Positions 19,343 to 28,559 of a stretch of 61,189 nucleotides of DNA are shown one piece after another (within the stretch, counting starts at the first letter, position 1; every line of letters starts with the position of its first letter). The DNA is taken from the NCBI GenBank assembly GCA_026627345.1, contig JAPNUP010000179.1, positions 1 to 61,189 on the forward strand, given 5' to 3'. The stretch comes from Bacillota bacterium (lineage in GTDB: Bacteria; Bacillota; Bacilli; Alicyclobacillales; SLC66). The notes under the pieces are model-generated. The model made no database searches. It was not told the DNA's origin and was given only the letters and a program-made list of their open reading frames with translations. The position numbers and the translations under genes were made by a program.

Positions 19343-19463
19343 CCCTCGAAATCCCACTAGTTTTGGCTCCTTGCAGGATTCTCCTTTAGCTTGCTCGAAA
19401 TGAGAGGGGAAAGCGGATAAGCCCGCTTTGAGAACGCAGTTGCGCGGGGGGACGGAGCGAGAC

Positions 19464-19820
19464 ATGAAGGTAAAATTGGAGTCAGCGCATCGGGGTTCGA
19501 TGCTCATCGCGTCACTCAGCGGAGAACTGGATGATCATGAGGCGGATACAGTCCGGACGATTCTCGATCGAGAGATGGAAAAATCAGGGGCAAAGCGCCT
19601 GGTTCTCGACCTAGCCGATCTCACGTTTATGGACAGCTCTGGACTTGGCGTTATTCTAGGAAGATATCGAAAACTGAAAGCTCAAGGTGGGCAAATGGCA
19701 ATCGCCAATGTCTCGCCGACCGTTTCCAAGCTATTTGAAATATCTGGTATTCGTAAAATTATGACGGTCTACAGAAAGCGTGAAGATGCGGTTCACGCTC
19801 TAAAGGAGGAAGCTCTGTGA
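19464..19820 (+). CDS. spoIIAA: anti-sigma F factor antagonist
   Basis: A 118-residue STAS-domain protein. When unphosphorylated it displaces sigma F from SpoIIAB in the forespore; SpoIIAB inactivates it by phosphorylating a serine. That serine is Ser58 in FMDSSGLGV, the same position as in B. subtilis. The ATG at 19464 follows GGGGGGACGGAG. Its end overlaps the spoIIAB start by 4 bp. Confidence 0.95.
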   Translation: MKVKLESAHRGSMLIASLSGELDDHEADTVRTILDREMEKSGAKRLVLDLADLTFMDSSGLGVILGRYRKLKAQGGQMAIANVSPTVSKLFEISGIRKIMTVYRKREDAVHALKEEAL

Positions 19821-20269
19821 AACGCCCCAACGAAATGTCCATTACCTTCACCGCCTTGTCTGAAAATGAGGCCTTCGCTCGAGTGGCTGTCGCTGCGTTT
19901 GTTTCTCAGTTGAATCCCACGATGGAAGAGTTGACGGAAATCAAGACCGTGGTTTCAGAGGCAGTGACCAACGCAATCATTCATGGATACCCTGATTTAA
20001 TTGGAGATGTCTTTTTGCATTGCAAGATATTGGGTGATAGAATGGAGCTCGTAGTGGAAGATCATGGTGTAGGCATTGATGATTTAGAAACCGTGCGCCA
20101 GCCTTTGTTTACGTCGCGTCCTGAATTGGAGCGTTCAGGCATGGGATTTACGATTATGGAATCCTTCGTCGACGAGTTTGAAGTCACTTCCGAAGTAGGG
20201 ATGGGTACCCGCCTTCGACTGGTCAAGCGAATGGCGGCCCAGCAGGTCGCAGCCGGCAACGAGGTGTGA
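19817..20269 (+). CDS. spoIIAB: anti-sigma F factor / SpoIIAA serine kinase
   Basis: A 150-residue GHKL-family protein that binds and inhibits sigma F and phosphorylates SpoIIAA. ATP-binding motifs are N box [12 protein letters not shown]1 [10 protein letters not shown] and G2 [10 protein letters not shown]. It starts at GTG within the end of spoIIAA with AAAGGAGG upstream, which allows coupled translation and matched dosage of the partner-switch proteins. Confidence 0.95.
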   Translation: MKRPNEMSITFTALSENEAFARVAVAAFVSQLNPTMEELTEIKTVVSEAVTNAIIHGYPDLIGDVFLHCKILGDRMELVVEDHGVGIDDLETVRQPLFTSRPELERSGMGFTIMESFVDEFEVTSEVGMGTRLRLVKRMAAQQVAAGNEV

Positions 20270-20273
20270 GACG

Positions 20274-21023
20274 ATGGAGCAAGGAACGGCGCGAGAGTTG
20301 CCGAAGTTGACGGACGATCGAGTCCGCACTCTAATTGAGCTCAGTCAGGGGGGAGATTTATCCGCTCGCGACGAGCTCGTGATCGCCAATCAACGATTGG
20401 TTTGGGCGGTCGTCCAGCGGTTTTTAGGTCGCGGTTATGAACCGGACGACTTATTTCAGATCGGCTGTATTGGGTTAATGAAGGCAATCGACAAGTTTGA
20501 TCTGAGTTACGATGTCAAATTTTCGACGTACGCCGTACCGATGATCATCGGTGAGATCCAGCGTTTTTTACGAGACGACAATACCGTCAAGGTCAGCCGC
20601 TCTGTGAAGGAGATGGCCAGACAGATTCGTTACACAAGAGACCGCTTGGCTAAGGAATTCGGAAGGCAGCCCCAGATTAATGAGGTAGCGCAAGCGCTCG
20701 GTGTGGAGCCAGCAGAAGTAGTGCTGGCTCAAGAGGCCATGCGAGTCCCTGCATCCATTCACGAGACGGTCTTTGAAAACGACGGCGATCCGATCTATTT
20801 GATGGATCAAATCGCGGATGCAGAACAGGATAAGTGGTTTGATAAACTGGCGCTTCATGACGCGCTTTCGCGCTTGCCAGAGCGCGAAAGACTGATCGTG
20901 TACATGCGTTTCTTCAAAGACAAGACGCAGTCGGAAGTCGCCGAGATGTTACATATTTCACAGGTGCAAGTCTCTCGGTTGGAAAAGCGGATTTTGCAGA
21001 CAATTCGGGCCACATTGAAATAA
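20274..21023 (+). CDS. sigF: RNA polymerase sporulation sigma factor F
   Basis: A 249-residue sigma-70 family factor of the sporulation SigF/SigG group, acting first in the forespore. Region 2 (DDLFQIGCIGLMKAIDKFDL, FSTYAVPMIIGEIQRFLRDD), region 3 and the region 4 helix-turn-helix (SQVEVA-type KTQSEVAEMLHISQVQVSRL) are complete. It follows spoIIAB after 4 bp. SigF rather than SigG is chosen from operon context. Confidence 0.95.
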   Translation: MEQGTARELPKLTDDRVRTLIELSQGGDLSARDELVIANQRLVWAVVQRFLGRGYEPDDLFQIGCIGLMKAIDKFDLSYDVKFSTYAVPMIIGEIQRFLRDDNTVKVSRSVKEMARQIRYTRDRLAKEFGRQPQINEVAQALGVEPAEVVLAQEAMRVPASIHETVFENDGDPIYLMDQIADAEQDKWFDKLALHDALSRLPERERLIVYMRFFKDKTQSEVAEMLHISQVQVSRLEKRILQTIRATLK

Positions 21024-21149
21024 GGTAAGGGGTTTTACCTCCCGATATCAGTGTCATAATCCCATCTCTGTTGGGTCATCCTAATGCTGCTTCGTGCAGT
21101 CACGCGGGTTTGAAAAAACCGCTGGATGAACTTCTGGAGGTGGGCCTTT

Positions 21150-21605
21150 TTGAGTATGAAACCCAATGTTTCTCAGGCGAAGTATCAGTCGTATCTGAGT
21201 GGTCGGCAGCCGACGAAACCCTGGTTTGCAAATGCCGTGCGCGCCTTTTTGACCGGTGGCACCGTCTGTCTTATCGGGCAGGGTGTACAGGAAACGTTTG
21301 TTCATCTTTTTCACTTCTCGGAGAAGACGGCAGGAAATCCAACCGTAGCCGTAATGATCTTCATTGCGACTTTGCTCACTGGGTTCGGCGTATACGACGT
21401 TTTCGGTCAGTGGGCAGGTGCGGGATCAGCGGTACCTGTAACTGGATTTGCAAACTCGATTACGTCAGCCGCGTTAGAGCACAAAAGTGAAGGGTATGTG
21501 ATGGGCGTCGGTACCAATATGTTTCGCGTCGCCGGGCCTGTGATTGTCTTTGGCGTCGTAGCTGCCTTTTTCGTCGGATTGGTACGCTACCTGGTGGTGT
21601 CGTGA
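21150..21605 (+). CDS. spoVAC: stage V sporulation protein AC
   Basis: A 151-residue membrane protein with about four hydrophobic segments, part of the SpoVA complex that imports dipicolinic acid into the forespore and releases it at germination; SpoVAC acts as a mechanosensitive channel in B. subtilis. The TTG at 21150 has GGAGGTG 7 bp upstream; an ATG two codons later is the alternative. It opens a reduced spoVA operon (AC, AD, AE, AEa) without AA, AB or AF. Confidence 0.9.
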   Translation: MSMKPNVSQAKYQSYLSGRQPTKPWFANAVRAFLTGGTVCLIGQGVQETFVHLFHFSEKTAGNPTVAVMIFIATLLTGFGVYDVFGQWAGAGSAVPVTGFANSITSAALEHKSEGYVMGVGTNMFRVAGPVIVFGVVAAFFVGLVRYLVVS

Positions 21606-22624
21606 TGGCAGAAAATAGACGCGTAGGAAAGCAAACGTGGTCGTTTGACTCTTTGCCAAAAGTCCTGTCGGCAGGTACTGCGGTAGGCCCCAAGGAAGGG
21701 GCGGGTCCACTCGGTAAAGCCTTTGATATCGTTCAGGATGACCCCTATGTCGGTGAGAAAACATGGGAAAAAGCTGAGCTAAAGCTTTTGGAACTCGCAC
21801 AGCAAAAAGCGGTGGATGAGTCCGGGCTTGTGATGGCAGATATCGATGTCACCGTATCCGGTGATTTGTTACCGCAAAATATCACTTCTAACTTTGCCGC
21901 CCGTACGGCAGCTAGACCGCTTCTTGGCGTATATTCTGCCTGTGCCACTTCAATGGAGAGTGTGGCACTGGCGAGTCTTCTGGTGGATAGTGGCGCGTCT
22001 CGCTACGTTTTGGCCTCTACTGGTAGTCATAACAGTGCAGCGGAACGCATCTTTCGTACGCCTACAGAATATGGGGCGCAAAAACCTCCCACGGCCCATT
22101 GTACGGTTACGGGGGCAGGGGCTATCGTTGTCGGTCAGGGACAATCGTCCATTGGCATTCGCTATGCAACAATCGGCAAAGTCGTGGATCTCGGCGTGAA
22201 ATCTCCTTGGGAGATGGGAGCGGCCATGGCGCCTGCGGCGGCCGATACGATCTTTCAGCATATGAGCGACACCGGACTTTCGCCAGATGATTATGACGCG
22301 ATTGTTTCTGGTGATTTGGCACGAGTGGGGCACCCAATCGCCAAAGATTTACTCGAAAAGCGCGGGATCGACCTCGGTGACAAATTTATGGACTGTGGTA
22401 TTTTGATGTACTCGCCCGATCAGGCAGAAGTATTCAGTGGTGGTAGTGGCCCTGGCTGTTGTGCATGTGTGACATTTGCCCACCTTCTGCCTCGCGTAAA
22501 ATCTGGGGAGTGGCAAAGGCTACTGGTAGTCGCCACAGGTGCGTTGCTGTCAGTCATCTCAGCGGGTCAAGGCGAGACTATTCCTTGTATCGCGCATGCA
22601 GTCACCTTCGAACATGTGGACTAA
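21605..22624 (+). CDS. spoVAD: stage V sporulation protein AD
   Basis: A 339-residue thiolase-fold protein that binds dipicolinic acid on the SpoVA complex. The thiolase-like cysteine region is YSACATSMESVALASLLVD, and the glycine-rich end GGSGPGCCACVTFAHLL is typical of SpoVAD. Its ATG overlaps the spoVAC stop by one base. Confidence 0.93.
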   Translation: MAENRRVGKQTWSFDSLPKVLSAGTAVGPKEGAGPLGKAFDIVQDDPYVGEKTWEKAELKLLELAQQKAVDESGLVMADIDVTVSGDLLPQNITSNFAARTAARPLLGVYSACATSMESVALASLLVDSGASRYVLASTGSHNSAAERIFRTPTEYGAQKPPTAHCTVTGAGAIVVGQGQSSIGIRYATIGKVVDLGVKSPWEMGAAMAPAAADTIFQHMSDTGLSPDDYDAIVSGDLARVGHPIAKDLLEKRGIDLGDKFMDCGILMYSPDQAEVFSGGSGPGCCACVTFAHLLPRVKSGEWQRLLVVATGALLSVISAGQGETIPCIAHAVTFEHVD

Positions 22625-22675
22625 ATCGAAGTAGAGCTGTATAAAAGCCAGAGTTTTCCAGATTGGAGGCACGGG

Positions 22676-23038
22676 ATGTCAGGTATAGGGATCTTTATCG
22701 CCGCCTTTGTCGTAGGGGGTCTCATCTGTGTAGTCGGGCAATTACTGATGGATTTGACGAAAATGACGCCAGGGCACGTGATGACTGTGCTTGTCGTCGC
22801 GGGCGCAGTGCTTGATGGCCTGGGTCTATACGACCCATTGATTAAGTTCGCTGGGGCAGGCGCCACCATACCGATTACGTCGTTTGGCAACGCTTTGGTC
22901 CATGGCGCCATGGCCGAGACGTCGCAGTACGGTTTGCTTGGTCTCATTACCGGTATTTTTGAAGTCACCAGCGCGGGCATCTCTGCCGCCATCTTATTCG
23001 GCTTTCTGGCGTCGTTGGTGTTTCGGCCACGGGGGTGA
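22676..23038 (+). CDS. spoVAE: stage V sporulation protein AE (SpoVAEb)
   Basis: A 120-residue, four-segment membrane protein (GIFIAAFVVGGLICVVGQLL at the N-terminus) homologous in layout to SpoVAC, and a component of the DPA channel complex. GGAGG lies 7 bp before the ATG. Its end overlaps a possible GTG of the next gene. Confidence 0.92.
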   Translation: MSGIGIFIAAFVVGGLICVVGQLLMDLTKMTPGHVMTVLVVAGAVLDGLGLYDPLIKFAGAGATIPITSFGNALVHGAMAETSQYGLLGLITGIFEVTSAGISAAILFGFLASLVFRPRG

Positions 23039-23043
23039 CAAGC

Positions 23044-23640
23044 ATGGAGCCAATAGATGTCAAACCGCGCGTGATTCTTGTGACAGACGGCGATCAGATC
23101 GCCCGAACCGCGCTCGAGACTGCGGCCACCCGCGTCGGGGCGCGGGTGATATCGCGTTCGGCAGGCAACCCCACGCCGCTGTCTGGGGCCGAGATCGGGT
23201 CCCTTATTCACACAGCGCTTCACGACCCGGTGGTCGTCATGCTCGATGACAATGGCGTCGGTGGAAAAGGGCGCGGCGAAGCTGCCATTGAAGTACTCAT
23301 GAAAAGTCGGACGCTTCGCATTATCGGGGTGCTTGCAGTCGCCAGCAATACGCAGCATACGAGAGGTGCGAAGGTGGATTTTTCTGTTGATTGTCACGGG
23401 CACATCGTTGATGCGGGAGTCAATAAACACGGCTTCCGGTTTCGCTCGAAGCGAAAAATGGTGTATGGTGACACAGTAGATATTCTTCGCAGATACCACA
23501 AACCTTTGCTTATAGGGATCGGCGATATTGGTAAAATGAAGGGACGAGATGACGTCAACCACGGCTGTCCCATAACAACGGAAGCGCTCAAACTGATTAT
23601 CGAATTGGATCCCCTAGCGCCTTGCTACCACCCTCAATGA
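23044..23640 (+). CDS. spoVAEA: stage V sporulation protein AEa
   Basis: A 198-residue soluble protein of the SpoVAEa family (VILVTDGDQIARTALETAA, SRSAGNPTPLSG, LDDNGVGGKGRGEAA). SpoVAEa is a minor, non-essential member of the spoVA operon. The ATG at 23044 has GGGGGTG 6 bp upstream; a GTG at 23035 overlapping spoVAE is possible. Confidence 0.9.
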   Translation: MEPIDVKPRVILVTDGDQIARTALETAATRVGARVISRSAGNPTPLSGAEIGSLIHTALHDPVVVMLDDNGVGGKGRGEAAIEVLMKSRTLRIIGVLAVASNTQHTRGAKVDFSVDCHGHIVDAGVNKHGFRFRSKRKMVYGDTVDILRRYHKPLLIGIGDIGKMKGRDDVNHGCPITTEALKLIIELDPLAPCYHPQ

Positions 23641-23682
23641 ATGCTATGCTCCCTCTACTTGCACATGAAGTGAGGCGAGCGA

Positions 23683-24996
23683 ATGTTTCTTCAAGGTACG
23701 AGTAGAATAACGCCAGGCGGAGAACTCTCCATCGGAGGCGTGAACACGACGGAGCTCATAGAGCGGTTTGGAACCCCACTTATTGTCTATGATGAAGAAC
23801 TCATTCGATCCCAGATGAGAGCGTATATGGAGCCCTTTAAAGGGCGCAACATGCCACATCGAATTGCGTATGCCTGCAAAGCGTTCTCGGCGATCGCGAT
23901 CTGTCAGATTGCGCAACAAGAAGGACTATGGCTTGATGTGGTATCGGCAGGTGAACTCTATACTGCACAGCGAGCCGGTTTTCCGGCAGACCGGATTTTT
24001 ATGCACGGTAATAACAAGACCCGCGAGGAATTAGAGATGGCGGTTCGCGCAGGTGTAGCCATGATTGTTGTGGATAACTTCTACGAGATCAGCCTGTTAT
24101 CAGACGTGCTGAACGAGTACGACGCAACGATGGATATCTTGCTTCGCATTGCGCCAGGCGTTGATGCGCATACGCACGAGTACATTACGACAGGTCAGCA
24201 GGACTCGAAGTTTGGTTTTGACCTGTTTAGTGGCCAAGTCGATCAAGCGGTGGATCTCATCCAGCGAGAACACGCGCTACGCCTTGTGGGCCTGCACTCC
24301 CACATTGGCTCACAGATCTTTGATGTGGATGGTTTTCGCGCCGCCGCCCTGCGGATGGCTGACACAACCGTCCATTTAAAGACCAAATTTGGTCTGGCTT
24401 TATCGGTACTGAACCTCGGTGGAGGTCTTGGCGTGCGCTATACGCAAGCAGATATGATGCCTCCGATTGCCAAAGCCGTCGCTGGGATTCTGGATGTGAC
24501 CGAGGCGGCTTTTGCAAAAGCTGGTGTGACTATGCCTACGCTGATGCTCGAGCCAGGCCGGAGCATCGTGGCAGCAGCCGGTACTACCCTCTATCGGGTC
24601 GGAAGCCGCAAACAGATTCCTGAGGTGCGAACGTACGTTGCCGTCGATGGCGGGATGACGGATAATCCTCGCCTCGCTCTTTATGGCGCCAAGTACGAAG
24701 CCTGTATCGCAAACCGCATGCTGAGTGTCGAACAAGAGACGGTGTCGATCGCCGGTAAATGCTGTGAGAGTGGGGATATGCTCATTTGGGACGCTGTACT
24801 GCCTGTTTCCCAACCTGGTGATATCCTAGCAGTATCTTGCACTGGCGCTTATAATTATGCCATGGCCAGTAATTACAATCGCATCGCGCGGCCCGCCGTC
24901 GTATTTGTACACAATGGGACAGCGCGTCTTGTGATTCGCCGAGAGACACTGAATGATCTCGTCGCGTTGGATATACCTTTTCTGCAGGACGCATAG
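23683..24996 (+). CDS. lysA: diaminopimelate decarboxylase
   Basis: A 437-residue PLP-dependent fold type III decarboxylase forming L-lysine from meso-diaminopimelate. The PLP lysine is Lys66 (IAYACKAFSA); HSHIGSQIF, LNLGGGLGVRY, EPGRSIV and the C-terminal CCESGDML/GAYNYAMASNYN segments are intact. Placement after spoVA matches B. subtilis, where loss of lysine formation in the mother cell would favour DPA synthesis. Confidence 0.95.
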   Translation: MFLQGTSRITPGGELSIGGVNTTELIERFGTPLIVYDEELIRSQMRAYMEPFKGRNMPHRIAYACKAFSAIAICQIAQQEGLWLDVVSAGELYTAQRAGFPADRIFMHGNNKTREELEMAVRAGVAMIVVDNFYEISLLSDVLNEYDATMDILLRIAPGVDAHTHEYITTGQQDSKFGFDLFSGQVDQAVDLIQREHALRLVGLHSHIGSQIFDVDGFRAAALRMADTTVHLKTKFGLALSVLNLGGGLGVRYTQADMMPPIAKAVAGILDVTEAAFAKAGVTMPTLMLEPGRSIVAAAGTTLYRVGSRKQIPEVRTYVAVDGGMTDNPRLALYGAKYEACIANRMLSVEQETVSIAGKCCESGDMLIWDAVLPVSQPGDILAVSCTGAYNYAMASNYNRIARPAVVFVHNGTARLVIRRETLNDLVALDIPFLQDA

Positions 24997-25068
24997 GCAC
25001 GTGCCGCTACAAGGGCGCGCAGACAGCATATAGTAACAGGACCAACTCGCGTTTGAGGAGGACCTATC

Positions 25069-25215
25069 GTGCTGACTGTAATAGCTTGGATCCCAAGGAT
25101 CGCGCGCTTTTTTGGCATGTTTCGAGGTGTCGCTGGATTCGTCGGGCCGATTTGGCCGTATGTGTCTAAATACTTTCGTGGGCGGCGCATGCCGCAAGGG
25201 GCCTTTGCTCGTTAG
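25069..25215 (+). CDS. unrecognised 48-residue basic amphipathic peptide
   Basis: A short gene starting at GTG with an excellent ribosome binding site (GAGGAGG, 7 bp upstream) and ending just before a terminator, so it is very probably translated. The peptide begins MLTVIAWIPRIARFFGMFRG, has a central Gly/Pro-containing hydrophobic stretch (VAGFVGPIWPYV) and a basic tail (KYFRGRR). Net charge is strongly positive without acidic residues. It resembles no family I can name; a membrane-binding sporulation peptide of the SpoVM kind or an antimicrobial-like peptide are only guesses. It follows lysA by 72 bp. Confidence 0.6.
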   Translation: MLTVIAWIPRIARFFGMFRGVAGFVGPIWPYVSKYFRGRRMPQGAFAR

Positions 25216-25232
25216 TCAAGGAGCACCGCAAC

Positions 25233-25257
25233 GGGCCCCCGGGTGGGGCCTTTTTTA
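25233..25257 (+). terminator. rho-independent terminator after the 48-residue gene
   Basis: GGCCCC (25234-25239) pairs with GGGGCC (25245-25250) around CGGGT, followed by six T and then AT. It ends the spoVA-lysA-small gene unit. Confidence 0.9.
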
Positions 25258-25316
25258 TCGTAACTTTACAACGCTACAGTCGCGTCTGTATACTGTTTCT
25301 ATAACTGCATCGTACG

Positions 25317-25452
25317 TTTCTCCTTCAGGGCAGGGTGAGGCCGCATGGCCAATTCCCGATCGGTGGTGACGCGCAGCGCGCCAAGTCCACGAGCAATTGC
25401 ATGAACTGGTGAAAATCCAGTACCGACGGTATAGTCCGGATGAAAGAGGGAG
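25317..25452 (+). promoter_or_regulatory. FMN riboswitch (RFN element) of the rib operon
   Basis: Conserved RFN blocks appear in order: CAGGGCAGGGTGAG (25326-25339), AATTCCCGATCGGTGG (25351-25366), AAGTCCACGAGC (25383-25394), TGGTGAAAATCCAGTACCGA (25408-25427) and CGGTATAGTCCGGATGAAAG (25427-25446). It binds FMN and is placed directly before ribD with a terminator between, so high FMN should stop transcription of ribDE-BA-H. The whole 25216-25571 gap is explained by this element and the flanking terminators. Confidence 0.95.
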
Positions 25453-25514
25453 GCAAGAACCACAGCAGGTGTCAGATCGGAGTCTGACGACCTTGGTTTT
25501 TGCTTGCTTATTTC

Positions 25515-25542
25515 GCGCCCTGCCTTGTTCAGGGCGCTTTTT
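25515..25542 (+). terminator. riboswitch-controlled terminator before ribD
   Basis: GCGCCCTG (25515-25522) pairs perfectly with CAGGGCGC (25530-25537), followed by TTTTTATT. It lies between the FMN aptamer and ribD, and is the expected expression platform. A smaller hairpin GTCAGA/TCTGAC (25471-25488) lies between aptamer and terminator. Confidence 0.9.
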
Positions 25543-25571
25543 ATTGTTGGTTGGGGCAGGAGGGGCGCAGT

Positions 25572-26693
25572 TTGTCACATGAAGAGTATATGCGGCTGGC
25601 TTTAACGCTCGCGCGCGCAGCCAAGGGGCGCACCAGTCCTAATCCGATCGTCGGTGCGGTGATCGTGCAAGGAGACCGGGTCGTCGGTATGGGGGCGCAT
25701 CTGAAAGCGGGAACGCCGCATGCGGAGGTACATGCTTTGCAGATGGCCGGGCCGCTTGCCAAAGGAGCTACGGTGTACGTCACACTAGAACCGTGTGCAC
25801 ATTTTGGACGCACGCCACCGTGCGCGGATGCGCTTATCGCAAGCGGCGTGGGTGCTGTGTATGTGGCACTAGAAGATCCCAACCCTGCCGTGGCTGGCCT
25901 TGGCATTGCGCGCCTGCGAGCAGCGGGAATTATGGTATCAGTTGGCCTTTTGGCTGAAGTCGCGCAGGAAGATAACAGACCGTATCTACACTATCGTAAG
26001 ACCGGACGTGCCCATGTGACCTTTAAATCGGCGATGTCTATGGACGGCTTTATCGCGTCTTCAAACCCGGGTGCCGAGCCTTATCTCACGGGAGTACCGG
26101 CGCGCGACGCAGTGCATCGACTTCGCGATCAGGTCGATGGGATCGCTGTTGGCGTGGGTACCGTTCTCGCGGATGATCCGTTGCTAACCACGCGCTTAGC
26201 TGATGGGATCGGAAAAAATCCGGTGCGCATCGTTTTTGACAGTCAGTTGCGGACGCCTGTAGAAGCGCAGATTTTGCGCGACCGAAGCGCGCCGACGTGG
26301 CTTTTATGCGGGCAAGAGGCTAGTGCCAAGGCCGAGGCTTTGCTTAACGAACGCGGTGCACGGGTCCTGCGCTTTGCCACTGCGGATGACGGCCATTTGC
26401 CACTCGCTGATGTTTTGACAAGGCTCGGCCAGGAGGGGATTCTCGATCTTTTGTTAGAGGGTGGTCAGACGCTTGCTACCCGTTTTTTGCAAGCGCAACT
26501 GGTCGATCTTCTCTGGCTGTTTCACGCGCCAGTGTTGCTTGGCGGTGGGGTCAAAGTACTCGGCGCAGAGCTTGGAGTGGGTATCAGGCTTGCTCACTGT
26601 CAGATCAGTCAGATCGGACAAGATACGCTTACCGTTGCAAAGCCTGTCTATGCCGCGGACCAAGAGGGAGGCTCTAGGTGTTTACAGGATTAA
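25572..26693 (+). CDS. ribD: bifunctional riboflavin deaminase/reductase RibD
   Basis: A 373-residue two-domain enzyme for the second and third steps of riboflavin synthesis. The N-terminal deaminase has zinc ligands in HAEVHAL (His50, Glu52) and PCAHFGRTPPCADAL (Cys75, Cys84); the C-terminal reductase starts near residue 145 (VTFKSAMSMDGFIA, DLLLEGGQTLATRFL). The TTG at 25572 has GGAGGGG 6-7 bp upstream; the reading frame further upstream runs through the riboswitch terminator and is not translated. Its end overlaps ribE by 16 bp. Confidence 0.95.
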   Translation: MSHEEYMRLALTLARAAKGRTSPNPIVGAVIVQGDRVVGMGAHLKAGTPHAEVHALQMAGPLAKGATVYVTLEPCAHFGRTPPCADALIASGVGAVYVALEDPNPAVAGLGIARLRAAGIMVSVGLLAEVAQEDNRPYLHYRKTGRAHVTFKSAMSMDGFIASSNPGAEPYLTGVPARDAVHRLRDQVDGIAVGVGTVLADDPLLTTRLADGIGKNPVRIVFDSQLRTPVEAQILRDRSAPTWLLCGQEASAKAEALLNERGARVLRFATADDGHLPLADVLTRLGQEGILDLLLEGGQTLATRFLQAQLVDLLWLFHAPVLLGGGVKVLGAELGVGIRLAHCQISQIGQDTLTVAKPVYAADQEGGSRCLQD

Positions 26694-27322
26694 TAGAAGA
26701 AGTAGGCACCCTTTTGCAAGTCGAGCGTGTGCATGATGGAGCTCGATTGGTGATTGCGGCCAAACAGGTGCTTGGCGATGCCCGTATAGGGGACAGTATC
26801 GCAGTCAGTGGTGTGTGTCTCACAGTCACAGGGCTTTACAATGGCTCTTTTGCGGTAGATATGGTGGCTGAGACATTAGCCCGTTCGACACTGTCACGCG
26901 CCCGCCCTGGCGATCGCATGAATCTGGAACGTGCCATGTCCGTACAAGACCGATTTGGCGGGCACATCGTAGCGGGGCATGTAGATGGCACAGGAGTTAT
27001 TACAGGCGTTCAGAACACCGGGATGGGCACCATCTATACCATTACCACTAAGCCCGACCTGACACGTTACATTGTAGACAAAGGTTCGATTACCGTCGAT
27101 GGGGTCAGTTTGACGGTGATGACCTGCGAAGCGGATCGCTTTCAGGTATCGCTGATTCCGCACTCGGCCAATGCCACGACGCTTGGCACGGCGAGAAAAG
27201 GCCAGGCTGTAAACTTGGAGGTAGACGTCCTCGCAAAGTATGTGGAGAAGCTGCTGACACCTCAGGTTCCTGGCGAGGAGCGTGGGCTGACGGCGCTTCG
27301 CTTGCGGGATCTTGGTTATTAG
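26678..27322 (+). CDS. ribE: riboflavin synthase alpha subunit
   Basis: A 214-residue protein made of two homologous lumazine-binding barrels ([46 protein letters not shown]). It dismutates two 6,7-dimethyl-8-ribityllumazine molecules into riboflavin. The GTG at 26678 lies in the end of ribD with GAGGGAGG upstream. Confidence 0.95.
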   Translation: MFTGLIEEVGTLLQVERVHDGARLVIAAKQVLGDARIGDSIAVSGVCLTVTGLYNGSFAVDMVAETLARSTLSRARPGDRMNLERAMSVQDRFGGHIVAGHVDGTGVITGVQNTGMGTIYTITTKPDLTRYIVDKGSITVDGVSLTVMTCEADRFQVSLIPHSANATTLGTARKGQAVNLEVDVLAKYVEKLLTPQVPGEERGLTALRLRDLGY

Positions 27323-27338
27323 GAAGGGGCGAAACACT

Positions 27339-28532
27339 GTGTTTGCAACGATAGAAGCGGCGATAGAAACACTGAAAAAAGGGTCTGCCATCATAGTCGT
27401 CGACGATGAAGATCGAGAAAATGAGGGCGATTTCGTTGCCTTGGCAGAGTATGCCACGCCTGACGTGATTAATTTCATGATTACACATGGGCGCGGTCTT
27501 GTGTGCGTACCGCTCGAAGAGAGCCGCGCGCAGGCGCTGCAACTGCATCCGATGGTGGAACATAACACTGAAACCCACGCGACGGCCTTTACCATTTCTG
27601 TTGATCACGTCTCTACTGGGACCGGCATCTCCGCAGTCGAGCGCGCGGCCACTATCCAAGCGCTGATTGACAGTGACAGTCGACCTGAAGATTTTAAAAA
27701 GCCGGGGCACGTTTTTCCGCTGATCGCCAAAAGTGGGGGCGTACTGAGACGTGCTGGTCACACTGAAGCGGCTGTGGATCTGGCGAAGCTTTGCGGGGCG
27801 GCCGCAGCCGGTGTCATTTGCGAGGTACTAAAGCCCGACGGAACGATGGCGCGGGTGCCAGACCTGCAAGAGCTGGCTGTGGAACACGACCTACTCATGA
27901 TCACCATTGCCGATCTGATCGCTTATCGCAAAGCCAGCGAGACGTTTGTCTTTCGCGCTGCCGAGACTGAATTGCCGACTGAGTACGGGACGTTCAAACT
28001 GATTGGTTATACGAATGCCCTGGATAACAAGGAGCATGTGGCACTTGTCATGGGAGAGATTCACCCTGATGAGCCGACACTTGTACGGATGCACTCCGAA
28101 TGTCTGACAGGTGACGTGTTTGGCTCCTGTCTATGCGATTGCGGGCCGCAGTTACACACTGCGCTAGAAGCGATTGCGAAAAACGGTTCGGGTGTGCTTG
28201 TCTATTTGCGTCAGGAAGGCAGAGGTATTGGTTTGCTGAACAAGATTCGCGCCTATCATTTGCAACGCCAAGGGCTGGATACGGTGGAAGCCAATCAAGC
28301 GCTGGGTTTTCCTCCCGATCTGCGTGATTATGGTATCGGGGCCCAGATTTTGCGTGATGTAGGGGTCGGGCAAATGCGCCTTTTGACGAACAATCCACGT
28401 AAGATCAGCGGGTTGTCCGGGCATGGTCTGCACGTGGTAGAACGAGTTCCACTGATCATTAGCAGTAGTCCGTTGAATGAGCGCTATCTGTCTACCAAGA
28501 TGACAAAGCTGGGTCATATGTTACAATCGTAG
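27339..28532 (+). CDS. ribBA: bifunctional DHBP synthase / GTP cyclohydrolase II
   Basis: A 397-residue fusion making both precursors of lumazine: the N-terminal RibB domain (about 1-200; [27 protein letters not shown]) and the C-terminal RibA domain with zinc cysteines in [16 protein letters not shown] and the catalytic [10 protein letters not shown]. The GTG at 27339 has GGAAGGGG about 9 bp upstream, which is better than an in-frame start at 27312. Confidence 0.95.
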   Translation: MFATIEAAIETLKKGSAIIVVDDEDRENEGDFVALAEYATPDVINFMITHGRGLVCVPLEESRAQALQLHPMVEHNTETHATAFTISVDHVSTGTGISAVERAATIQALIDSDSRPEDFKKPGHVFPLIAKSGGVLRRAGHTEAAVDLAKLCGAAAAGVICEVLKPDGTMARVPDLQELAVEHDLLMITIADLIAYRKASETFVFRAAETELPTEYGTFKLIGYTNALDNKEHVALVMGEIHPDEPTLVRMHSECLTGDVFGSCLCDCGPQLHTALEAIAKNGSGVLVYLRQEGRGIGLLNKIRAYHLQRQGLDTVEANQALGFPPDLRDYGIGAQILRDVGVGQMRLLTNNPRKISGLSGHGLHVVERVPLIISSSPLNERYLSTKMTKLGHMLQS

Positions 28533-28559
28533 TCGATTCGATACTGAGGAGTGTCATTC

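Noticed and set aside
22621-23562. 313-codon open frame on the minus strand opposite spoVAE and spoVAEA
   Set aside because: It mirrors two well-recognised sporulation genes, has no convincing ribosome binding site and an unlikely composition.
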